A stretch of DNA of 64,000 bases. It comes from Tubulanus polymorphus (lineage: Eukaryota; Nemertea; Palaeonemertea; Tubulaniformes; Tubulanidae). The stretch lies in assembly GCF_964204645.1 (NCBI RefSeq), contig NC_134026.1, forward strand, positions 26,864,650 through 26,928,649, in the 5' to 3' direction. The translations under genes and the position numbers were made by a program. This document shows positions 54,709 to 64,000 of the stretch, piece by piece. The notes under the pieces were generated by a model. That model saw only the letters and a list, made by a program, of their open reading frames with translations, did not search any database and had not been told where the DNA came from. Positions within the stretch are counted from its first letter, which is position 1, and each line of letters begins with the position of its first letter.

Positions 54709-55016
54709 CTAGTGGTAAAAATCCTCAGGGTTAAATTCCCCTAAAATCCAAATTCCTCAAAGTAAGTAAAAATCGCCCTCCTTCTGAATGTAGTGTAAGT
54801 AGATACAATCTTAAGGTCAATTAATTCATATTTATGATACATATATCTAATTTATTATTGTGGAACATCTTAAGGATATCATGATCATACAAACTTTGAA
54901 TTAAAACATTACTACAAATTAACACAGTTCATCGCACATTTCAAATATACTACACTAGCTTGAATCTTAAATATCTAGAATTAAAAGTTCACTATTGCTT
55001 ATAACTTCATGGCATA
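54709..55016 (+). mobile_element. Truncated copy of nested element II
   Basis: Sequence such as CTCCTTCTGAATGTAGT, ATTATTGTGGAACATC and AATATCTAGAATTAAAAG repeats that of 52615-52960 in direct orientation, with a few indels. It stops abruptly where the right 64-bp array begins. Confidence 0.75.
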
Positions 55017-58000
55017 CTGCCCGATCCTCTCCCAGACCGGTGATCCTACTGCTACCCCAATACCACTGATACCAGTGATACTGTCCGATCCTTCAGGAGA
55101 CCGGTGATACTACTGCTACCCCGATACCACTGTTACCAGTGATACTGTCCGATCCTTCAGGAGACCGGTGATACTACTGATACCCCGATACCACTGATAC
55201 CAGTGATACTGCCCGATCCTTCTGGAGACCGGTGATACTACTGCTACCCCGATACCACTGTTACCAGTGATACTGCCCGATCCTTCTGGAGACCGGTGAT
55301 ACTACTGCTACCCCGATACCACTGTTACCAGTGATACTGTCCGATCCTCTCCGAGACCGGTGATACTACTGCTACCCCGATACCACTGATACCAGTGATA
55401 CTGCCCGATCCTTCAGGAGACCGGTGATACTACTGCTACCCCGATACCACTGTTACCAGTGATACTGTCCGATCCTTCAGGAGACCGGTGATCCTACTGC
55501 TACCCCGATACCACTGATACCAGTGATACTGCCCGATCCTTCTGGAGACCGGTGATACTACTGCTACCCCAATACCACTGATACCAGTGATACTGCCCGA
55601 TCCTTCAGGAGACCGGTGATACTACTGCTACCCCGATACCACTGTTACCAGTGATACTGTCCGATCCTTCTGGAGACCGGTGATACTACTGCTACCCCGA
55701 TACCACTGTTACCAGTGATACTGTCCGATCCTCTCCGAGACCGGTGATACTACTGATACCCCGATACCACTGTTACCAGTGATACTGTCCGATCCTCTCG
55801 GAGACCGGTGATACTACTGCTACCCCGATACCACTGATACCAGTGATACTGCCCGATCCTTCTGGAGACTGGTGATACTACTGCTACCCCGATACCACTG
55901 TTACCAGTGATACTGCCCGATCCTCTCCGAGACCGGTGATACTACTGCTACCCCGATACCACTGTTACCAGTGATACTGCCCGATCCTTCTGGAGACCGG
56001 TGATACTACTGCTACCCCGATACCACTGTTACCAGTGATACTGTCCGATCCTTCAGGAGACCGGTGATACTACTGCTACCCCGATACCACTGACACCAGT
56101 GATACTGCCCGATCCTCTCCGAGACCGGTGATACTACTGCTACCCCGATACCACTGATACCAGTGATACTGCCCGATCCTTCAGGAGACCGGTGATACTA
56201 CTGCTACCCCGATACCACTGTTACCAGTGATACTGCCCGATCCTCTCGGAGACCGGTGATACTACTGCTACCCCGATACCACTGTTACCAGTGATACTGT
56301 CCGATCCTCTCCGAGACCGGTGATACTACTGCTACCCCAATACCACTGATACCAGTGATACTGCCCGATCCTTCAGGAGACCGGTGATACTACTGCTACC
56401 CCGATACCACTGTTACCAGTGATACTGTCCGATCCTTCACGAGACCGGTGATACTACTGCTACCCCGATACCACTGACACCAGTGATACTGCCCAATCCT
56501 CTCCGAGACCGGTGATACTACTGCTACCCCGATACCACTGTTACCAGTGATACTGCCCGATCCTTCAGGAGACCGGTGATACTACTGCTACCCCGATACC
56601 ACTGTTACCAGTGATACTGCCCGATCCTTCTGGAGACCGGTGATACTACTGCTACCCCAATACCACTGATACCAGTGATACTGCCCGATCCTTCAGGAGA
56701 CCGGTGATACTACTGCTACCCCGATACCACTGTTACCAGTGATACTGTCCGATCCTTCTGGAGACCGGTGATACTACTGCTACCCCGATACCACTGATAC
56801 CAGTGATACTGCCCGATCCTTTAGGAGACCGATGATACTACTGCTACCCCGATACCACTGTTACCAGTGATACTGTCCGATCCTCTCAGAGACCGATGAT
56901 ACTACTGCTACCCCGATACCACTGTTACCAGTGATACTGTCCGATCCTCTCCGAGACCGGTGATACTACTGCTACCCCGATACCACTGATACCAGTGATA
57001 CTGTCCGATCCTTCTGGAGACCGGTGATATACTGCTACCCCGATAGCACTGATACCAGTGATACTGCCCGATCCTTCTGGAGACCGGTGATACTACTGCT
57101 ACCCCGATACCACTGTTACCAGTGTTACTGCTCGATCCTTCTGGAGACCGGTGATACTACTGATACCCCGATACCACTGTTACCAGTGATACTGTCCGAT
57201 CCTCTCGGAGACCGGTGATACTACTGCTACCCCGATACCACTGATACCAGTGATACTGTCCGATCCTTCAGGAGACCGGTGATACTACTGCTACCCCGAT
57301 ACCACTGTTACCAGTGATACTGCCCGATCCTCTCCGAGACCGGTGATACTACTGCTACCCCGATACCACTGATACCAGTGATACTGCCCGATCCTTCTGG
57401 AGACCGGTGATACTACTGCTACCCCGATACCACTGATACCAGTGATACTGCCCGATCCTTCTGGAGACCGGTGATACTACTGCTACCCCGATACCACTGT
57501 TACCAGTGATACTGCCCGATCCTTCTGGAGACCGGTGATACTACTGCTACCCCGATACCACTGTTACCAGTGATACTGTCCGATCCTCTCCGAGACCGGT
57601 GATACTACTGCTACCCCGATACCACTGATACCAGTGATACTGCCCGATCCTCTCGGAGACCAGTGATACTACTGCTACCCCGATACCACTGTTACCAGTG
57701 ATACTGTCCGATCCTCTCCGAGACCGGTGATACTACTGCTACCCCGATACCACTGTTACCAGTGATACTGTCCGATCCTCTCCGAGACCGGTGATACTAC
57801 TGCTACCCCGATACCACTGTTACCAGTGATACTGTCCGATCCTCTCCGAGACCGGTGATACTACTGCTACCCCGATACCACTGTTACCAGTGATACTGTC
57901 CGATCCTCTCCGAGACCGGTGATACTAGTGATTCCACGATACCACTGATACCAGCGATACTGTCCGATCCTCTCCGAGACCGGTGATACTACTGATACCC

Positions 58001-58020
58001 CGATACCACTGATACCAGTA
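55017..58020 (-). repeat. 64-bp tandem array, right arm, about 47 copies
   Basis: Same unit as the left array but inverted, about 2.5 times as long. A few copies are defective (for instance GTGATATACTGC at 57026-57037 and a diverged unit near 57925-57955). Copies at the outer end are the most variable. Confidence 0.98.
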
Positions 58021-58169
58021 TTGCTACGGATGCTTTCGGCCGTGTTGTATGCGGTGGTAATGTCCTGTTCTCACTGTATTGTCCCATGGCGCCCTCTACA
58101 TAGCCGCCATCTTGAAACGGTGTTCTGGTACACCACTGACTAACCGTTTATACGCCGATGGTCCAACCA

Positions 58170-60785
58170 GAGACTCGATAGTCCATGGCCCCCGCACTAA
58201 AACCAGAGATAAACCTGGCCAATTATACTCTGGAAAGCGTAGGATTAAGTAATCAATCTGATTTAGATTTTTATCTTCACATATCAAATTATTACCTCTT
58301 AGCTTATTTTCTCAAATTTAAATACCTGGTAGTAATTTTATTTCTATTACATGTACCCGGTACTATGTATGAAATTGTACTAACTTTTAAACCACAAAAG
58401 TTACATGTAAGGTATTTCGAAGTCTTTATCTACGATACATTTTCACTACAGCTGATTTATACACAAAGAATTATAAACTTTGATGCATAAAACACCGACA
58501 ATTAAATCTGAAAGTCTAGGATCATGAATTTGACTATTCATGAGGTCAATATAACCGACACTTAGTTATATTTCATGAAATATGGATCTATCATGTCAAC
58601 TTTTCAAATGACATCGAGATTGAGGATATCTCCTCAATTATCAAGAAAAAGCTCAACTTTATTCGATAGGACCTTAATAAATCAGTGTTTTACGAACAAT
58701 TGACATGAACATGTCGTTTTATCCCACAACAACAATTATACCTAAATGACAGGTATTCATGTACTTGAGAGGAAGTGCCTCAGTCATTTACAAAAACATG
58801 ACCTGTATTTTAAAAAAAGTCTCCAAAATAAAACAGAGATATGCAATCAACAAGATAAAATTGTTCACCTCTCAATTTGAATACAGCTAGCACAATCTAC
58901 TAATTAACACTGTTTTTATATTCTCATTTATCAAGAGACTAGGTCAAGAGATATAAAATACATGCTTGCCCCAAAGTCAAGTGGCATCTATTCCTTAGAT
59001 CAAACCCTGCAAACTATTACAAAGGTTTTTCTTCGTGACAATTCAAGATAAATCGAGTATCTTCAACAAATATGGTTTGACTGATAAGCTACTGTAACTT
59101 CTTAATTATATTATTCAACTTGATAGTAGATATAAATACAACTCTATATAAAGATCAGAAATTCTTCGAGTCCATATATTAAAGGCCCCACACAGACGTG
59201 GTTAAACCGATAATCAAAACGAAGCTAGGACAATTGACCTATTAGCACTGTATCTTCAAGTTATCAAGAAACTGCTGCTGTTTTCTACAGGCCTTTAATC
59301 TAATCAGTATTTTATGAACCACTGAAAAGCACCACAGTGGAATTGTTGCTATAAAACTTAACAACTGAAAGGTTTCAACACGAATTATGAAAGTACATCG
59401 TTTTATTCACACAACAATAATATCTTAATCGAGGAATCATCATGCAAGTTCCTAAACATGCAAACTGTGTTACAATAACAGTCTCAAACATACAAACATA
59501 CAGGCATTAAAACTACAGATGAAACACACAGATTCACTCTGGAAATCTTAGTATCAATTAATCAGTCTTAATATTATTTTCATTAACATTACTTTCACTA
59601 GAAAACTACAATTTTACCAACTTTGCCCTGACTTCAAGATTTCCAAACACCTTGACATTACATACTAAGTATTCTGACGTTTTTTCTTCCAGCTTCGAAA
59701 AAGATCAACATAATTATACAATAAGTAACTAATCAATAACATAAATAACTTAAGTTTATAGCTGTTTAACCTTCTTTTAAAAAAGTAAAATGTATTTACC
59801 AAATTTTTAGACAGTAAATCTACCCCAGTATAACAATAAACAGTCACAGCAGTGATTGAGCGCGGCTAGTTCAAAGGATGGTCGATCTTTCATCACAGTT
59901 ATTCAAAGCATTCTATCATATCAGTTATCTTTTTAAGTGTGTTCGATTTAGTTAAGGTTTATGGTTATTTGTTTTGTCCATTACATTAACTGTGTCCTAT
60001 AGAATGCTTTGATTAACAACAGAAAAGATCTCAGGTTTTTGGCATACTTAAGGAAAGTTGTTCGATTAATGAAGAACCTTGTAAATAAATATTTGAAAAA
60101 ATGCCTTTTCATGTAAATAGAGTATTAATTTGTTGTTTGTTTGTATTGTTGTTTATTATTTTCATCTAGTTTTTATATTATCTATTTATTTATGTGCTTT
60201 TATTTTGTATTATTTACTATTTATTATTTATTGTTTGTTTTATTTATTTAATTCTTTATTAATTTATGTACTTGTAGTTTGTATTATGTATTATTTATAC
60301 TCCTCTATTTACAACTGCAGGCATTTTTTCACTGTAAAGTTCTTAAACCATTTTAAAAAAAGCACTACCGATTCACTGCCACTCCTTAATAATCATTATA
60401 CACCCGATTTGAAGCTAAGTGATTATTCACGAGAGCCATCTCGTGATATGGTCACCCATTACAATAAAAGAAGTTCAAACAGCTATAAACAATGTTAAAC
60501 GTTCAAAATAAGTCCTAGCTACAACTTTATGCCTCATTATTCCTAGCTTTACCTCTCAAATGTAAATAATGGTCTCCTTAGATGAAGCTTTTGTTTTCCA
60601 ATACGTAGCTATGATCATCAAACAGATTGATGGAGGGTCAAAGTTAAAACTCGATGTGAAAATTGACATATACGATTCATTTGTCAAATTAGATACATCG
60701 GCCTTTGAGAAAATATCATAAAATGCCATCAAATTAATACATCTACAATTCCGCAAATACTTATTTGTACATATAAGTATGGCCT
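58170..60785. other. Non-coding repeat-like flank
   Basis: AT-rich. The stretch at about 58170-58330 resembles about 59490-59650 (shared CTCTGGAAA and AATCAATCT-like blocks), indicating a diverged duplication. The T-rich frame at 60130-60498 is low complexity. I see no gene. Confidence 0.5.
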
Positions 60786-61060
60786 AATGTCGGCGTCGAG
60801 CGCCTAGCTTGAACTCGTAGGTCTGTTGAGTTAACTCCTAAACTGAAATAGTTTCAACATGATATTGTGAAACATATGTTATATGTTTCCTAACTATGTG
60901 ATATCGAGGGCAAAGCCAGACAGGGGCATAGCCACTGTTGACTATGTTTAACTATGGTAAGCACGAAGATAAAACTCACAATATCATGTTGAAACTATTT
61001 CAGTTTAGGAGTTAACTCAACAGACCTACGAGTTCAAGCTAGGCGCTCGACGCCGACATT
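60786..61060. mobile_element. 275-bp MITE with perfect 85-bp terminal inverted repeats
   Basis: 60786-60870 and 60976-61060 are exact reverse complements over all 85 bases (AATGTCGGCGTCGAGCGCCT at the left end). The loop is 105 bp. No obvious target duplication apart from a possible TA. Transcription would give a long perfect hairpin RNA. Confidence 0.9.
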
Positions 61061-61260
61061 TACCCCTCGTCACTAACCTAACTTGACTTATCTATCAACC
61101 AAGGATCGAAGACCAATATCTTGAATTAATGGAGCTTAGCTTTTATTAGACTCTCACATTGCATAAAACATTATAAAATAGTTTTCTCGAAAAAACTATA
61201 TTATCCATCAGACTGATTTAAAAAAGGGTGATAAGTAAAAAAATCAATACTTTACGACAG

Positions 61261-61460
61261 AAATCCGCTATTGTCTTTGCCGCTCCTGGATCTCAAGTGT
61301 TTATAAGATGCACTATTGTTTATGTTGCTCCTCAATTTATAAGATACACTATTGTCTTTGCTGCTTCTAAAACAGTGTTTACCCTGAATCAGTGTTGATA
61401 AAATAATCCATTAGCATTGCTGCGCGAATTAGTGTTTATAAGATACACTATTGTCTCTGC
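61261..61460. repeat. Degenerate short tandem repeat
   Basis: About five copies, 35-60 bp apart, of a motif like TATAAGATACACTATTGTCT followed by TTGCTGCTCC (starts near 61265, 61302, 61337, 61397, 61437). Confidence 0.65.
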
Positions 61461-61947
61461 TGCTCCCGATAGAATATTTTATAGAAATCAACCACCGATT
61501 GTAGAAGAATCCATCGATGAGTGATTAATCCGTCGCTGGCTCCTCAACTTATGTCACCTGGGCTTCTGCAGTTTTCATCAGCAAATGGGTCAATCAGTAA
61601 TCGTTGTCGGTGTCTTCTCGATGATGTTAGTTTGGCTGAAACAAAGTGAAGAAAGCAAAACATTTCAGTCAGATTTATCATACCGGTAATTTACATGTCA
61701 TTTCAAATTACAGGCCACCGTGTTTTTCACAAAGTAAAATTCATTGACGTCAATTGCCGATTTAAACCCCAATTATTAATTGCAGTAGTAGGACTAGATC
61801 ATCATTGTTTAAGACTAGTAAAGATAAAAGATCAGCCATGTGGACCGGTAAATAGAGTTTGATGATAGTCACTTATTAAATGATATTCATATGAGGCTTG
61901 AAATTTCTATATACCGGTAATTCCATGTACATGTATATCAACTTACC

Positions 61948-62060
61948 TTTAAACATTGCTGGGTTCAGTTCTGGCCTTTTCTGTGCACCGTTCCAGTTTG
62001 TAGATTTTGGACGAGTAGTTGATCTCAAGCTGGGCTTTTTCGTATAGTTGAAATTTAGCT
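61948..62060 (-). CDS. Possible exon of an unidentified minus-strand gene
   Basis: Between an acceptor ATTGCAG (about 62061) and a strong donor GTAAGT (about 61947) lies an open frame of about 37 residues (KKPSLRSTTRPKSTNWNGAQ, then KRPELNPAMFKG). A degraded copy with SLRSTT and NPA motifs and its own GTAACT lies at about 62150-62290. Composition is exon-like but I recognise no family, and the neighbouring exons are not certain. Confidence 0.3.
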
Positions 62061-62284
62061 GCAATGATCATAAGAAGATATCCTGTAATGACAAAAGATT
62101 TCATTCAGGATGAATCAAAATTTTTCCATGTACATCAAGTTACCTTTTATGATTGCTGGGTTCATTATCGACGGGGATCATCTAAGTTTGTTGGCTGATG
62201 AGTTGAATTCAAACTGGCCCGTTATGTGAGCTGTTCTCTCATCGGCAGATTTTAGATGAGTTGTTGATCTCAGGCTCTCGTTTG

Positions 62285-62640
62285 AAGTACAGATATAGTT
62301 GTGTGATCTGCGGTCAATCTAACATAATTTTTTTTTCAAAATCGAAGTAGTACGAAAGTTTACAAGGTAGAATTTTGTCTAAGTTTTACATATTTTTACA
62401 GTTTTTTTTTTAAAATCGAAGTGCAGATATAGCTGTCAATCTTACATATTTTTTTTTTCAAAATCGAAGTAGTCCGAAAGTTTACAAGGTAGAATTTTGT
62501 CTAAGTTTTACATATTTTTACAGTTTTTTTTTAAACGAAGTAAAGATATAGTTGTGTGATTGGTGTTCAATCTTACATAATTTTTTTTCGAAATCGAAAT
62601 AGTCTGAAAGCTTACAAGGTAGAAGATAACTTTGTCGAAT
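62285..62640. repeat. Tandem repeat, three copies of about 115-130 bp
   Basis: Each copy has AGATATAGTTGTGTGAT-like sequence, CAATCTTACAT, a T-run, AAATCGAAGTAGT, and AAAGTTTACAAGGTAGA. Copies begin near 62290, 62425 and 62545. The first overlaps the degraded exon-like copy described at 62150-62290. Confidence 0.75.
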
Positions 62641-62659
62641 TTTTACATTTGTTGGTTGT

Positions 62660-62850
62660 TTTTTCCGGGTATATGTTGATAACTTCATCCTCCAAGTTGC
62701 TTGTCCCGCGTGTTGACTAGGGAATGATGTTGTTGGAACATCCAAGGGTGCCATCGGACTCAGTCCCGGAGTCGGATTATGGATGTTGGTATCACCAGAC
62801 TTCCCACCATCGGAGTTTGACTTCTGGCTAGCGAAATGACAAGATGAAGA
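62660..62850 (-). CDS. Weak candidate coding segment, minus strand
   Basis: An open frame with GDTNIHNPTPGLSPMAPLDV and Pro/Ser-rich sequence follows a possible acceptor (CGCTAG at about 62830). It could be an upstream exon of the same hypothetical gene as 61948-62060. Evidence is only composition and splice-like sites. Confidence 0.2.
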
Positions 62851-62869
62851 GAGCATATTATATATTAGG

Positions 62870-63560
62870 TCAAAATGTTTGTCAGACAGAGCCTGACCAC
62901 TGTGGTTTGAGAAAGCTTTAATTATCTCATAACCATCCCTATCCCTATGCCTAGTATTAACTATTATTGTGCCACAGATTTATGCCAGCTCCATTCGTGT
63001 CTGGGTACATATACAGCCAAACCATGTACCTCTTCCCCACACGATAAGCCAGGTTTTTTGAGAACGGAATGTCTGAGTTTTTTGCCTTTGAGCTAGTAAG
63101 AAATTAACACCAAAGTACCACTAGCCCCTCCTAATGCCAGGCTTTTTTTTCTGAGAATCAAACACCTGCATTTTTGAATTAGTAAAAATCAACCCCTGAT
63201 ATACCACTAAGCTGAGCTAAGTAATAAGCTGAAATTAAATAGTACATAATCATTGATTAACAAGACGAAATTTGCGACTATATCTAACTTTGATAGTGGA
63301 TGACGAAAATGATGAAAGGCCAGGATGAGGGGTCTGAATCAGAAATCGAAGCTACACAGTTTACGATGTATTTGAAGTACATTAAAGATGTTCGAGATTA
63401 CAGAGTTTACGAATACATTATAGACGTTTATCATCTGCTGCGACAAGAATAACCAGGAAAGATTTTGAATAATGATGGAAGGGGAAAAAACCTTGGATGA
63501 AATATTAAATTTCCAGAGTTTCACGGCTTAAATTGAAGTACAACCATATAGACGCTGGTA
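62870..63560. other. Non-coding stretch
   Basis: No gene or repeat that I recognise. Confidence 0.5.
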
Positions 63561-63820
63561 ATACATAGTTTTAACGGCTTTACATCATATTTGATCGAAC
63601 CTGAGAAAGCGAAAGAAGTCAGCACAGAACTTCTGGCTGATAACAGCAAAGTCAGAGTTCTCGGGGTTTCAACTGGCAGTGGCAGAGTCGGAGTTCTCTA
63701 ACATGGCCTCATCCTAGCTAGTGGCGGGGTGCTGATGACACGGGTGTTACTACGGAGGACCCGCAATCAGAGTAAGATGGTAAGCGACAAACATCTTCGG
63801 CTTCTTCAAGCATCAACACC

Positions 63821-64000
63821 AAAAGACAACCGGCACCCAGATGAGAGAGAAAAACTGGGTGAACGGGGAACCCAATCGGCAAGATGCCAATGGGTAGCCT
63901 TAGGCGAAGAAACCAGCCGATTCAGACTAGAATGGACCAAACCAATTGAGCACACCACCTAAGACAACCGACACTCAGATGGCAGAAGCCAACTGGGTGA
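63821..64000 (+). repeat. Repeat running off the right edge (138-bp spacing)
   Basis: AGACAACCGGCACCCAGATG near 63824 and AGACAACCGACACTCAGATG near 63962, each followed by an AACTGGGTGA, suggest the start of a tandem array or the edge of a mobile element. The local GC content rises. The open frame at 63729-63962 follows this repeat and has no family I recognise. Confidence 0.5.

Larger units (their letters stand above)
48962..58160. mobile_element. FB-like foldback transposon, 9.2 kb
   Basis: Flanked by the exact 9-bp direct repeat GTCCAACCA (48953-48961, 58161-58169). Left arm 48962-50283 and right arm about 55017-58160 are inverted copies. Each has a unique outer segment of about 140 bp (including GCGTATAAAC, CAAGATGGCGGCTATGTAGA and GAAAGCATCCGTAGCAA), then an array of 64-bp repeats facing inward. 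The left outer segment carries a small extra hairpin (CGTATAAACT/AGTTTATACG, 48967-48995) and lacks ATTA relative to the right. The 4.7 kb core (50284-55016) has no transposase-like frame and is packed with other elements. The architecture and 9-bp duplication match Drosophila FB elements, which are related to Mutator-like transposons. The family name is by analogy, not by sequence match. Confidence 0.85.

Noticed and set aside
57024-57218. 64-residue frame with repeated LLP and DTSDT motifs
   Set aside because: Caused by one defective satellite unit shifting the frame.
49105-58020. Regular 64-bp arrays resembling a CRISPR
   Set aside because: Animal genome, no unique spacers between constant repeats, and the whole unit is repeated; this is a minisatellite in transposon arms.
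60130-60498. 122-residue hydrophobic frame resembling a membrane protein
   Set aside because: Low-complexity T-rich DNA with TTTATT repeats gives Leu/Phe/Tyr by composition alone.

Overview
The window is nuclear DNA from an invertebrate animal. It is AT-rich, its genes are spliced with canonical GT-AG introns, and it carries tRNA-derived SINEs and many inverted-repeat DNA elements. The gene set (an intronless SoxC gene, a 16-exon AMPK-related kinase and a 12-exon CDKAL1) and the intron density suggest a marine bilaterian, possibly a lophotrochozoan such as a mollusc, brachiopod or annelid. Nothing in the sequence fixes the phylum, so that assignment is low confidence.

Layout. 1-2.3 kb: an intronless SoxC transcription factor gene (+) with three CCAAT boxes, an E-box, a TATA box and a 16-codon uORF whose stop overlaps the main start. 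2.3-7.7 kb: non-coding. 7.7-39 kb: a large protein kinase gene (+), 16 coding exons read from splice sites, 1332 codons, with a 16 kb second intron. 39-43.7 kb: convergent non-coding DNA. 43.7-46.4 kb: CDKAL1 (-), a tRNA t6A methylthiotransferase, 12 exons and 565 codons, ending in a membrane-anchor exon. The two spliced genes are tail to tail. 46.4-48.4 kb: two inverted-repeat elements carrying the same tRNA-derived SINE in opposite orientations, then a hammerhead-like inverted dimer. 48.96-58.16 kb: a 9.2 kb foldback transposon. 58.2-64 kb: repeat-rich DNA with a palindromic MITE, two tandem-repeat patches and one possible minus-strand exon.

The main discovery is the 48.96-58.16 kb region. 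Two arms built of a 64-bp repeat (about 18 copies on the left, about 47 inverted copies on the right) lie inside unique ends that are inverted copies of each other, and a 9-bp direct repeat (GTCCAACCA) flanks the whole. That is the architecture of Drosophila FB (Foldback) elements. Inside its core lie three smaller unrelated elements (51514-52251, 52356-53232, 53327-53984). Each also has terminal inverted repeats made of short tandem motifs, and each is flanked by its own 8-9 bp target duplication. Two more inverted-repeat elements outside it (38494-38819, 46447-46826) have 9- and 10-bp target duplications. The locus therefore looks like a nest of non-autonomous foldback/Mutator-like elements of several families. 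No transposase gene is visible.

Functionally the three genes are independent: a developmental transcription factor, a signalling kinase and a tRNA-modification enzyme. I see no operon or shared pathway.
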